Shown: positions 31,026-38,880 of the stretch, piece after piece | Layout: the number at the start of each line of letters is the position of its first letter | Numbering within the stretch: the first letter of the stretch is position 1 | Origin: Candidatus Ideonella esbjergensis | Lineage (GTDB): Bacteria; Pseudomonadota; Gammaproteobacteria; Burkholderiales; Burkholderiaceae_C | Assembly (NCBI GenBank): GCA_016710065.1 | Contig: JADJLP010000015.1 | Location: forward strand, 434,001-498,000 | Direction: 5' to 3' | Length of the DNA: 64,000 nucleotides | Translations under genes and position numbers: made by a program | The notes under the pieces: model-generated | Seen by the model: only the letters and a program-made list of their open reading frames with translations | The model's database searches: none | Told to the model about the DNA's origin: nothing

Positions 31026-33140
31026 TCATGCGGGCGCCTCGGCCATGGCCCAGGCCAGCGCAAACCTTTGCGGCCCGTCCATCACGTTGAAACCGCTGAC
31101 GCGCAAGGTGTACCGGCCTGCGGGCAGGCCACGTTCATCGATGCATTCGACGGTGTTGATGCGGTCCGGTGTGGCGCCCGATGCCCCCGCGCCGCCCACT
31201 GCCAGCACCCGTTGGTCGGGGGCCAGCAAGCTCAAGTCCAGGTCGTTGATCAGCCGCTCGCCGGCCGGGTCCATCCAGCACAGCACGGCGCGCAGGCCGG
31301 CGGACCGGCGCAGCGTGATGGCCACGTCGTGGTGCTGGCCGGTCTCCAGCCGCTGCGTCTTGGCATCGCGCAGTTGAACGCGCCAGCCGGCCAGCGCCTT
31401 CTGACTGGGCGGCAACGCGCGGGCCAGGTTGAAGCCGCCGTAACCTGCTTCACTGGTGGCCGCGCGCTGGCCATCGCGGCCCCGCACTGGTGTGCAGCCC
31501 AGCAGTGCCAGGGCCTTCAGGGCGGCGCCGCTGGGCTTGCGGCCGGTGCGTCGCCAGGCCTGGCGCAGCAAAGCCAGCCCGCCCGTGACCATGGGGGCCG
31601 ACATCGAGGTGCCGCCGTCGTACATGTAGAACGGCATCGGGTTGGCCAGGCCCCAGCCCTGGGCGCTGCTGGCGCGCGAGCGGGTGCTGGGCAAGTTGAT
31701 GCCGGGGGCGCACAGGTCGGGCTTGGTGCGGCCGTCCACCGTGGGGCCGGCACTGGAGATGGGGGCCATGCGGTCGGCCTCGCCCGAGACCATGTCGGCA
31801 CGGTCGGCCGGCACACGCCAGCGCCGGGCCGTGGGGTCCAGCGCGGCCCAGGTGGCGCGCGTGCCCATGTTTTGCAACGGGCCCTCGGTGGCACCCACGG
31901 CGATGCAGTTCTTGGCGCAGGCGGGCGAGTAGATGCTGCCGCTGTCGATGCGGCGGTTGCCGTCCACGTCAGTGCCGTCGTTGCCGGCGGCGCACACCAC
32001 CATGGCCATCGCATCCTCGCGCAGGAACAGGTCGGTCTCGAAACAGTCGTCGCTGTAGGCGCCGCGCGTGGCGTCGCCCCAGCTCAGGTTGTGCAGCGTG
32101 GCGCCGTGGGCCGCGCCGGCGCGGTAGAGCTCGCGCAGGTCCAACGGCCTGCCGGCCAGCGCAAAGCCCGATCTCAGCTTGGGCGCGGCGCCGGGGCGCA
32201 GGCTCACATCACGCTCGATGGCCAGGAACACCAGCTCGGCCGCTGGCGCCATGCCGCCCAGTTGGCCGCCGCTGGCCGCGCCCGAACCGCAGGCCAGACC
32301 GGCCACATGGGTGCCATGGCTGCTGCCGCGGTCGGCGGCGTCATCAGCCGGTGTGCTGGGCGCGGCGGGCAGGCAGATGGCCTGCCAGCTGGCATTCATG
32401 GGCAGTGATTCGAGCCAGCGCACGCGGCCGGCCAGGTCGGGGTGCATGGCACGGGCCGGGTCGCCCGAATCCAGGCCGGTGTCGGCCACGGCGATCACCT
32501 CGCCTGCGCCGTCCAGGCCGGCCGCGCCCAGCAGTGCGGGCGCTGCGCCCATGCTGGCGCGCAGCGCGGCGGCCGAGAGCAGCGTGGGCTGCCGGGCCCG
32601 GTCCACCAGCTTCACGCCGCGCACCGCGCGCAGGGCTGTCGGGTCACCGCCGTATTGCACCCGCAGCTTGCTGTGGCCGCTGACCAGGGTTTGCGCACCC
32701 AGCGCCTGCAGGGCGGCCTGCACGGCGGGCAAGCGGCTGTGCTCGAAACAGACCAGGTCGTACCAGTCGGCGGGCAGGGTGCTGGAAGGCACCACCGCGC
32801 CGGCCTCGCCAGAGCCTTCGGCAAACCGCTGGCACATGGCCTCGGTGTAGTCGCGTGCGCCCAGCACAAAGCCCAGCGCCGACCAGGCGGCAGCCGAGCC
32901 ACGGAACTTGCGCGGCACATCCACACAGGCACCGGTGGGTGGGCACCAGAAGCGCAGGGCCAGGCCCTGGCGCTTGAGCGCGCTGCGCCAGGCCGCCTGC
33001 ACCGGCCCGGCAAAGCGCAAGAGCGCGCGCGGCGTCTGTCCCTCGGGCCACTGGCCGGCGGGCACTTCCACCGCGCGGCCATGCACCCAGACCGAGATGC
33101 TCGGGTCGGGTGTGGCGGGCTTGCGGAGGGCCGGGCTCAT
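31026..33140 (-). CDS. S8-family serine peptidase (subtilase), first gene of an uncharacterised operon
   Basis: The catalytic triad is complete: D in VIAVADTGLDSGDPA (about 219), H in SSHGTHVAGLACGSG (about 272) and S in GGTSMSAPMVTGGLALL (about 512). The N-terminal 190 residues (with PALRKPATPDPSISVWVHGRAVEVPAGQWPEG) carry no signal peptide, so the enzyme is probably cytoplasmic, which is unusual for subtilases and typical of bacterial conflict or regulated-proteolysis modules. A C-terminal P-domain-like part (RVQLRDAKTQRLETGQHHDVAITLRRSAGLRAVLCWMDPAGERLINDLDLSLL) follows. It is the promoter-proximal gene, with two CTAGGGGC units at 33187-33220 just upstream. Confidence 0.88.
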   Translation of the reverse strand: MSPALRKPATPDPSISVWVHGRAVEVPAGQWPEGQTPRALLRFAGPVQAAWRSALKRQGLALRFWCPPTGACVDVPRKFRGSAAAWSALGFVLGARDYTEAMCQRFAEGSGEAGAVVPSSTLPADWYDLVCFEHSRLPAVQAALQALGAQTLVSGHSKLRVQYGGDPTALRAVRGVKLVDRARQPTLLSAAALRASMGAAPALLGAAGLDGAGEVIAVADTGLDSGDPARAMHPDLAGRVRWLESLPMNASWQAICLPAAPSTPADDAADRGSSHGTHVAGLACGSGAASGGQLGGMAPAAELVFLAIERDVSLRPGAAPKLRSGFALAGRPLDLRELYRAGAAHGATLHNLSWGDATRGAYSDDCFETDLFLREDAMAMVVCAAGNDGTDVDGNRRIDSGSIYSPACAKNCIAVGATEGPLQNMGTRATWAALDPTARRWRVPADRADMVSGEADRMAPISSAGPTVDGRTKPDLCAPGINLPSTRSRASSAQGWGLANPMPFYMYDGGTSMSAPMVTGGLALLRQAWRRTGRKPSGAALKALALLGCTPVRGRDGQRAATSEAGYGGFNLARALPPSQKALAGWRVQLRDAKTQRLETGQHHDVAITLRRSAGLRAVLCWMDPAGERLINDLDLSLLAPDQRVLAVGGAGASGATPDRINTVECIDERGLPAGRYTLRVSGFNVMDGPQRFALAWAMAEAPA

Positions 33141-33250
33141 GGTGGCGCCAGACTAGGCTTCACCCCCACCCCCCGCAATGCGCAACCTAGGGGCGGGTCA
33201 CCCGAAAACTAGGGGCAAAGAGCCTTGGCGCCCCCAACCCGGGCCGCCGA

Positions 33251-35182
33251 TCAATTCAGGTTGATGGCGTAGAGGCTCACAGGCAGATCGGCCGTGGCCG
33301 GGGTGGTGATGTACAGCACACCATTGGGCGAGAGTGCCAGCTGACCGGGCTTGGGAAAGGTCCAGACGGTCTTGTGGGTGCCGAGGTCCAATGCGTAGAC
33401 CTGGGTGCTGCTGCTGACAAAGATCAGGTTGTCGGTCACGATGATGTTTCGTCCGCCGTTGGCAAACGGGTCAACGGAAGCTTCATCCGGAAACCACGAC
33501 CACAAGCGGCTGCCATCGGTGTCGCTGCGCGCCTCCAGTTGCGCGCCATTGACGGCGTAGATGACACCCTTGGCGAATGCCGGGGCCTGCGAGAACGACC
33601 CCGGAATGGACCATTTCAGGGTGCGCCCTGCGATGTCAAAGTTCAGCAGCCGGTTCACGGAACCATAGGATCCGGGACCATTGATGACCACCACGTTGCT
33701 GGCGCCGATGGCCATGGGGGCACCGAAGATGCTGTAGGCCTGCACCGCGTTGTTCGGTTCGGTCAGCACAAACGCGGTGACCCCTGTGTTGACGTCGATG
33801 ACATTCAAGCCTGTGGGCATGAAGGCGTAGGCGTACTGGCTGTCCACCGCCGGCGTCCATTGGTCGTACTGGCTCAAATTGGTGAACCAGTTCTGGGCGC
33901 CGTCGGCAATTTTGAAGCTCAGCAGGCCGCCGTAGTAGCCGCCATTGGTGTAGACCGCACCATTGGCGATGGCTGGTGCCAGGTAGTGATCCCATTGGGA
34001 GCCGAAGGCGGTGCGGAAATTCATAGCGCCCGAGGTGCCGTCAAAGCCCCACATGTAGGTGGCGCTGTGCCCGCTGGTGGCCAGGTACAGCATGCCCGCG
34101 TCGGTCGAGGGCGGGTTGGCGGCAAAGATGCTGCCGAAATCCCGCATCCAAAGGGTCGACTTGTCGTGTTCAGACAGGGCGTAGACCGAGGCGCTCTGGA
34201 AATAGCCCGAGGTCACCGCGTAAACCGAGCCCGATGAGGTGACCACGGGCTGAATGTTGCCGGCGGGGTTTGAAACCGTGTTGGGCGGTGTCCAGCGCCA
34301 GCGGCGATTGAACTTGCTGGCGTCCAGCGTCATGGGCGAATAGCCGGTGTGTGCGGCATTGGCCTGATGCTGGGCCCACTCACCCGCACCTGGGGCGCGT
34401 GAGAGTGGGCTCAGGTTGGTGGCCGCCTTCAGCACCAGGTTGTAGGGCACCAGCACCGGGGAGCCGGCCACCTGCTGGTTGCAGGCCAGATCCGTGCAGA
34501 CCCTGAACTCCAGGTTGCCACTGTGGCTTCCGGCCTGCAGCGAGGTGCTGAGAAACAGGGTGGAGGTCACATAGCCCCCGCTCACATTGGTGGGCGGGTT
34601 CGGCTGGAACACGCCAGCGGGGTCGACGATCTGCGGGTAAACAGTGCCGCCGGTAGATGTCAACGATGCACTCAGCTGAAGGGTGGGCACTTCGTCCTGG
34701 TAGGCGTCCACCGTGATGCTGGCCGGGCTGACTTGTGCCGGCGGCAGCACCACCGGCGCGGTGACCGTGAAGGTGTACGGAAGCGAGAAGGGTGAACCGG
34801 GCAACGGTGAGTTGCAGGTGGCCGGGTTGTCGTAGCACAAGTGCACCTTCAGGGAGCCGACGTGCTCGCCCACGCTCAGTGTTGACTTGGCGGTCAGTGT
34901 GGCCTGGTAACTGGTGGGGGTCAGCGCTGTGAGTTGCACCGTCGGCTCGATCACGCCAGTGCTGTCCACGATGGCGACATTGACGGTTTGCGAAACCGTG
35001 CGGTCCAGTGTGGCGGTGACGGACACCGTCTGCCACGAACCCTGGGCGTAGGTGGTGGCCAGCGTACCGGGTGAGAAGCTCAGCTGGTAAGGTGGTGCGG
35101 AATCGCCTCCGCCCCCTCCGCCGCAAGATGCCAAAAGGCTGGCAAACGCCAGCAACAACGCCAAAGCCGCGCGGTGCAACAT
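33251..35182 (-). CDS. lipoprotein with PQQ-like beta-propeller repeats
   Basis: The ATG at 35182 (GGGGAGAG site) gives MLHRAALALLLAFASLLASCGGGGG, a signal peptide with lipobox (LASC). The N-terminal half of the mature protein has two Ig-like or BACON-like segments (SFSPGTLATTYAQGSWQTVSVTATLDRTVSQTV and PASITVDAYQDEVPTLQLSASL). The C-terminal half has PQQ-type blades (SGSVYAVTSGYFQSASVYALSEHDKSTLWMRDFG, GVIYAVNGAQLEARSDTDGSRLW, TQVYALDLGTHKTVWTF). It is probably an outer-membrane-associated scaffold similar to BamB-like propellers but larger. No enzyme residues are visible. It is separated from the subtilase operon by 110 bases. Confidence 0.75.
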   Translation of the reverse strand: MLHRAALALLLAFASLLASCGGGGGGDSAPPYQLSFSPGTLATTYAQGSWQTVSVTATLDRTVSQTVNVAIVDSTGVIEPTVQLTALTPTSYQATLTAKSTLSVGEHVGSLKVHLCYDNPATCNSPLPGSPFSLPYTFTVTAPVVLPPAQVSPASITVDAYQDEVPTLQLSASLTSTGGTVYPQIVDPAGVFQPNPPTNVSGGYVTSTLFLSTSLQAGSHSGNLEFRVCTDLACNQQVAGSPVLVPYNLVLKAATNLSPLSRAPGAGEWAQHQANAAHTGYSPMTLDASKFNRRWRWTPPNTVSNPAGNIQPVVTSSGSVYAVTSGYFQSASVYALSEHDKSTLWMRDFGSIFAANPPSTDAGMLYLATSGHSATYMWGFDGTSGAMNFRTAFGSQWDHYLAPAIANGAVYTNGGYYGGLLSFKIADGAQNWFTNLSQYDQWTPAVDSQYAYAFMPTGLNVIDVNTGVTAFVLTEPNNAVQAYSIFGAPMAIGASNVVVINGPGSYGSVNRLLNFDIAGRTLKWSIPGSFSQAPAFAKGVIYAVNGAQLEARSDTDGSRLWSWFPDEASVDPFANGGRNIIVTDNLIFVSSSTQVYALDLGTHKTVWTFPKPGQLALSPNGVLYITTPATADLPVSLYAINLN

Positions 35183-35297
35183 GCTCTCTCCCCGAGATTG
35201 TTTTGTATCGGGCGGGATGTTAGTTGAGCCGCCTGGGCTCGGGTCTCCTGGGTTTCTCGGAGCCCCGTTCACTTGGGCGGAGGTGCCATGTGGCGGC

Positions 35298-35888
35298 TCA
35301 GTGCTCCAACACCGCCAGCCGCCTCTGCATTTCCTGCACGATGGCATTGAACTGCGCGGCCGTTTCCTGCCGCACCTTGGCCGGCCCGAGCAGCGGCGGG
35401 AACCACGAGCCTGGCTCCACCTCGGTGTGGTAGCGCAGGCGGGTGCCATCGCCCTCCGGCTCCAGCGTCATGCTGCTGTCCACGCGCTTGACGGTGCCCG
35501 AGAGGCCGTGGGTGCTTATCTCGCGCTGCGGCACCAGGGTCACCTCGCGCACCGACTCGAAGTTCATGGTCAGCGGGCCCCAATGCGCCTTGCCCCTCTG
35601 GCTGATCATGAGCAGGTTCTCGTTGCGATGCAGCACCTGGCTGTGGCTGAGGTTGGGGATGAACTCGGCCATGCGGTCAAAGTCGGTCAGCACCGCCCAG
35701 GCCAGGCTGATGGGCACGCGCGCGTGCATGGTCAGATCGATGCTGAAGCCGCCGTCGGCGCGCTCCACCTTCACCTCCTGTTCGGTCACCACGGGTGGGT
35801 TGGGGTCGGCCGCCAGGCTGGGGGCCGACCAACCCAGGGCCAGCGCGGTCAGCGCGGCGGCACAGGTGTGGGTCAGGGCTTGGAGCAT
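35298..35888 (-). CDS. exported SRPBCC-family protein
   Basis: The ATG at 35888 gives MLQALTHTCAAALTALALGWSAPSLA, a good signal peptide. The mature 170 residues show a START-like domain (ADGGFSIDLTMHARVPISLAWAVLTDFDRMAEFIPNLSHSQVLHRNENLLMISQRGKAHWGPLTMNFESVREV), a family also seen as periplasmic lipid-binding proteins. The end QFNAIVQEMQRRLAVLEH is helical. It is divergent from the next gene, with only 50 bases between the start codons. Confidence 0.75.
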   Translation of the reverse strand: MLQALTHTCAAALTALALGWSAPSLAADPNPPVVTEQEVKVERADGGFSIDLTMHARVPISLAWAVLTDFDRMAEFIPNLSHSQVLHRNENLLMISQRGKAHWGPLTMNFESVREVTLVPQREISTHGLSGTVKRVDSSMTLEPEGDGTRLRYHTEVEPGSWFPPLLGPAKVRQETAAQFNAIVQEMQRRLAVLEH

Positions 35889-35937
35889 GGTGATTGACTG
35901 TATAGGTACACCTGAGAGCACGGGCTATCGTGCCGGA

Positions 35938-37038
35938 ATGCGCCTGACCTTGTGGTGGCCCCTGGCCCTGTTGTTGTTCGCGTGCGGAGGCTCGGGCGGT
36001 GCCACCGAAGCTGTGGCGCCCAAGGGTCAGCCCTTCGGCATCGAGCTCATCGTGCGCACCGCCGAGAACTTCCACAGCACCGACGACGTGGCCCGCTTCG
36101 TGGCCCAGGCGGCGGCCCACCAGGTGACGGTGATCAACCTGCTGGTCAAGCAGGACGAGGACGCCACGATCCCATCGGGCGCCGTCTATTACCGCAGCGC
36201 GCTGGCGCCAGCGGCGGCGGGCTACGAGACCTTCGATGTGCTGCAGACCATGCTTGATGCGGCCCACGCCAGGGGCCTGCGCGTGCGGGCCTGGCTGCCG
36301 CAGTTTCACGACCAGGTGGCCGCCACCGCGCACCCCACCTGGCAGATGATGGCCAAGGTGGGTGGCACGGCCCAGCCCTACACTGGTTCGAGGCAGACCG
36401 AGTACTTCGTCAACCCGCTCAGCCCCGAGGTGCAGGCCTACGAGCTGGCGCTGATCCGCGAGGTGCTGGAGCACTACGCGGTGGACGGCCTGATGCTCGA
36501 CTGGATACGCTTTGACAACTACAACATGGACGTGGGGCCAGGCACGCGCAAGGCCTACCAGGCGGCCACCGGTATCGACCCGCTGACGCTCGATTTCACC
36601 CAGCCGGGCGCGGCGCTGGAGCGCTGGAACGCCTTTCGCACCGAAGGCCTGGCCGCGTATGTGAAGCAGGTGCGCCAGGCGCTGCCACCCGGGCGCGACA
36701 TGGGTGTGTACATCCTGCCGCCCGAGTTTGTGGAGGTGGGCCAGGACGCCGCCAGGTTCAACGACCAGACCGACTTGCTCAGCCCCATGTGCTACTTCCG
36801 CGACTGGGGCTTCCCGGTGGCGTGGGTGTGGCAAAGCTGCATGGCCACCACGGTGCAAAAGGCTGGTGCGGCGGCGGTTGTGCCGGCCATGGACATGGGG
36901 CTGAGCGACACGCAGTACGGCCAGATCCTGGGCCACCTGCGCAGCGACTACGCCGGCGTCCGGTCCATTGCCTGGTTTCACCACGGCACCTGGAGCGAAG
37001 CCCAGATGCGGCATGTCGCCCAGCTGAGCCAGCCGTGA
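35938..37038 (+). CDS. glycoside-hydrolase-like lipoprotein (GH10-like / DUF4434-type TIM barrel)
   Basis: The start MRLTLWWPLALLLFACGGSG has a lipobox (FAC). The mature part follows a TIM-barrel hydrolase plan: GIELIVRTAENFHSTDDVARFVAQAAAHQVTVINLLV, ARGLRVRAWLPQF, NPLSPEVQAYELALIREVLEHYAVDGLMLDWIRFDNYNMD (the DxxR/D site typical of this group), MGVYILPPEFV, LLSPMCYFRDWGFP and GVRSIAWFHHG. Such proteins belong to the putative glycosyl hydrolases of the GHL10/DUF4434 type; the substrate is unknown. The 366-residue product is complete. Confidence 0.78.
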   Translation: MRLTLWWPLALLLFACGGSGGATEAVAPKGQPFGIELIVRTAENFHSTDDVARFVAQAAAHQVTVINLLVKQDEDATIPSGAVYYRSALAPAAAGYETFDVLQTMLDAAHARGLRVRAWLPQFHDQVAATAHPTWQMMAKVGGTAQPYTGSRQTEYFVNPLSPEVQAYELALIREVLEHYAVDGLMLDWIRFDNYNMDVGPGTRKAYQAATGIDPLTLDFTQPGAALERWNAFRTEGLAAYVKQVRQALPPGRDMGVYILPPEFVEVGQDAARFNDQTDLLSPMCYFRDWGFPVAWVWQSCMATTVQKAGAAAVVPAMDMGLSDTQYGQILGHLRSDYAGVRSIAWFHHGTWSEAQMRHVAQLSQP

Positions 37039-37108
37039 AGCCCCCTGTCCTTTGAACAGGGGAGGGTGTGGTGCCCCCAAGTTCAGTACTCTCGCCGCCA
37101 CCACCACG

Positions 37109-38830
37109 ATGAAAGCCGCCATGAACGACACCGCAGGCCCACGCCAACTCGTGCTGCTGTGCGATGGCACCAACAACAACCTGACCGGCGGGCGCGACGA
37201 CACCAACGTGGTTCGGCTGGCCGAGTTGCTCAGTGCCTGTACCGACCCCCAGCGGCTGGTGTACTACGACCCCGGCGTGGGCAATGCCGGCGAGCTGCCC
37301 GGCGCCACGCTGTGGGACACGGCGCGGCGCACGTCCGAGCGCATCGCCGGCCTGGCCTTTGGGCGTGGCGTGTACGAGAACATGGTGGAGTCGTACCAGT
37401 TCCTGATGAACCACTACCAGCCTGGCGACCAGATCTTTGTCTTCGGCTTTTCGCGCGGCGCCTTCACCGCGCGCAGCGTGGCCGGCCTGGTGAACCAGTT
37501 CGGCCTGCTGGAGCCGCACATGGTGTCGATGCTGCCCACGCTGCTGCACTTGTACTTCGCCGACCGGGGCGACGCCGAGCTGTGGAAGAACATCTCGGCT
37601 CAGACCTCGCGCCTGTTTGCCACCGAGCAGGCACGCGCGGTGGAAATCCAGTTCGTGGGCGTGTGGGACACCGTGGCCACCGTGGGCATGTGGCCGTTCG
37701 ATGCCCGCTTCTCTGCCGTGCCCACGCTGGCCGGCAAGCGCTTTGTGCACGTGCGCCACGCGCTGGCCCTGGACGAGCAGCGCGCCCAGTTCAAGCCGCG
37801 CCTGTACGCCGAGCCCAACGGCCCCATCCGCACCAAATCCGGCCAGCTCGGCAGCGTGCGGCAGCTGTGGTTCCGTGGCGTGCACTGCGACGTGGGAGGG
37901 GGCTTCGAGCCGGAGCAGGCCGTGCTCTCGCGCGAAGCGCTGTGCTGGATGGTGAGTGAAGCCGTGCAATGCGGGTTGCGCCTGCAGCACCAGGGGCACG
38001 ATTTGGTCACCGAGCCGGCGGTGGCCGGCTTGCTGGGCCAGCTGCATGCGGATGCGCCACCCGAGGCCCAGGCGGTGTCGCACAGCCAGTTGCACGGCAC
38101 CTGCCTGTGGGCGCTGACCGGCATGGCGGTGCGTGATGTGCACCACGTCAGCCTGGACGACCTGCCCGATGTGCCCATCACCCCCGAAGCACACCCCTCG
38201 GTGGCCACCCTGGCCACGCGCTGGCCGCAGGACAGCGTGTGGCGCCGCCAGACACGGCCATCGCGGGCCATGTGGGTTTGCCTGCTGTTGCTGCCGCTGC
38301 TGGCGGTGGCACTGGGGCAGCAACTGCACGGCCTGCCACCGCGGCCGGCCACACCTGGCCAGGACCTGCTTTTCTCGTGGCAGCACGCCGCTGCGTTCCT
38401 GCAGGCCAACGCCGACTTTGCGCTCTGGCAGCTCATGGGCCCGTTCCACGCGCCCTGGGCCTGCCAGCTCGCCTATGCCTGTTCGCCGCGCTGGACGCTG
38501 CTGTGGGATTTGTTCTTCATCGCCGGCTACGCCTACGTGCTGTCGTGGTGGGCCACGGCCGCCTTTGCGCGCCGCGCGGCCCTGCGCCAGACGGCCGACC
38601 ACGCGCCCAAGTGGCTCAACCGCCTGGGCTGGGCCCTGCCGGTGCTGGTGGCCGGGGATTTGGCGGAAAACCTCTTCACCTTCCTCACGCTCAGCTTCGG
38701 CGGCATCGACGCCACGGTGCTGGGCCTGGGTGCGAGCGTGCTGATGGCGCTGGGCGCCGCCGTCAAATGGGCCGGCCTGGCGGGCACATTGGCGCTGATC
38801 GCCTGGGGTTGGTTGATGCCCAGGCGCTGA
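37109..38830 (+). CDS. DUF2235 (Tle1-like) phospholipase-type hydrolase with C-terminal membrane segments
   Basis: The N-terminal half shows the DUF2235 alpha/beta-hydrolase pattern: QLVLLCDGTNNNLTGGRDDTNVVRL, VYYDPGVGNAGELPG and the nucleophile motif GFSRGAFTARSVAGLVN (serine near 114), then FVGVWDTVATVG and QLWFRGVHCDVGGGF (acid/histidine region). Type VI secretion effectors of the Tle1 family share this fold. Here the C-terminal 180 residues add four hydrophobic segments (AMWVCLLLLPLLAVALG, LLWDLFFIAGYAYVLSWW, WALPVLVAGDLAENLFTFLTL, LGASVLMALGAAVKWAGLAGTLALIAW), so it is likely membrane-bound. No VgrG, PAAR or immunity gene is nearby, so an effector role is unlikely. ATG at 37121 is an alternative. 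Confidence 0.8.
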   Translation: MKAAMNDTAGPRQLVLLCDGTNNNLTGGRDDTNVVRLAELLSACTDPQRLVYYDPGVGNAGELPGATLWDTARRTSERIAGLAFGRGVYENMVESYQFLMNHYQPGDQIFVFGFSRGAFTARSVAGLVNQFGLLEPHMVSMLPTLLHLYFADRGDAELWKNISAQTSRLFATEQARAVEIQFVGVWDTVATVGMWPFDARFSAVPTLAGKRFVHVRHALALDEQRAQFKPRLYAEPNGPIRTKSGQLGSVRQLWFRGVHCDVGGGFEPEQAVLSREALCWMVSEAVQCGLRLQHQGHDLVTEPAVAGLLGQLHADAPPEAQAVSHSQLHGTCLWALTGMAVRDVHHVSLDDLPDVPITPEAHPSVATLATRWPQDSVWRRQTRPSRAMWVCLLLLPLLAVALGQQLHGLPPRPATPGQDLLFSWQHAAAFLQANADFALWQLMGPFHAPWACQLAYACSPRWTLLWDLFFIAGYAYVLSWWATAAFARRAALRQTADHAPKWLNRLGWALPVLVAGDLAENLFTFLTLSFGGIDATVLGLGASVLMALGAAVKWAGLAGTLALIAWGWLMPRR

Positions 38831-38880
38831 AGGTGGCGGCGCTATGCTCGGTGCCCCACCGGCACCCGAGGAATCCGCGC

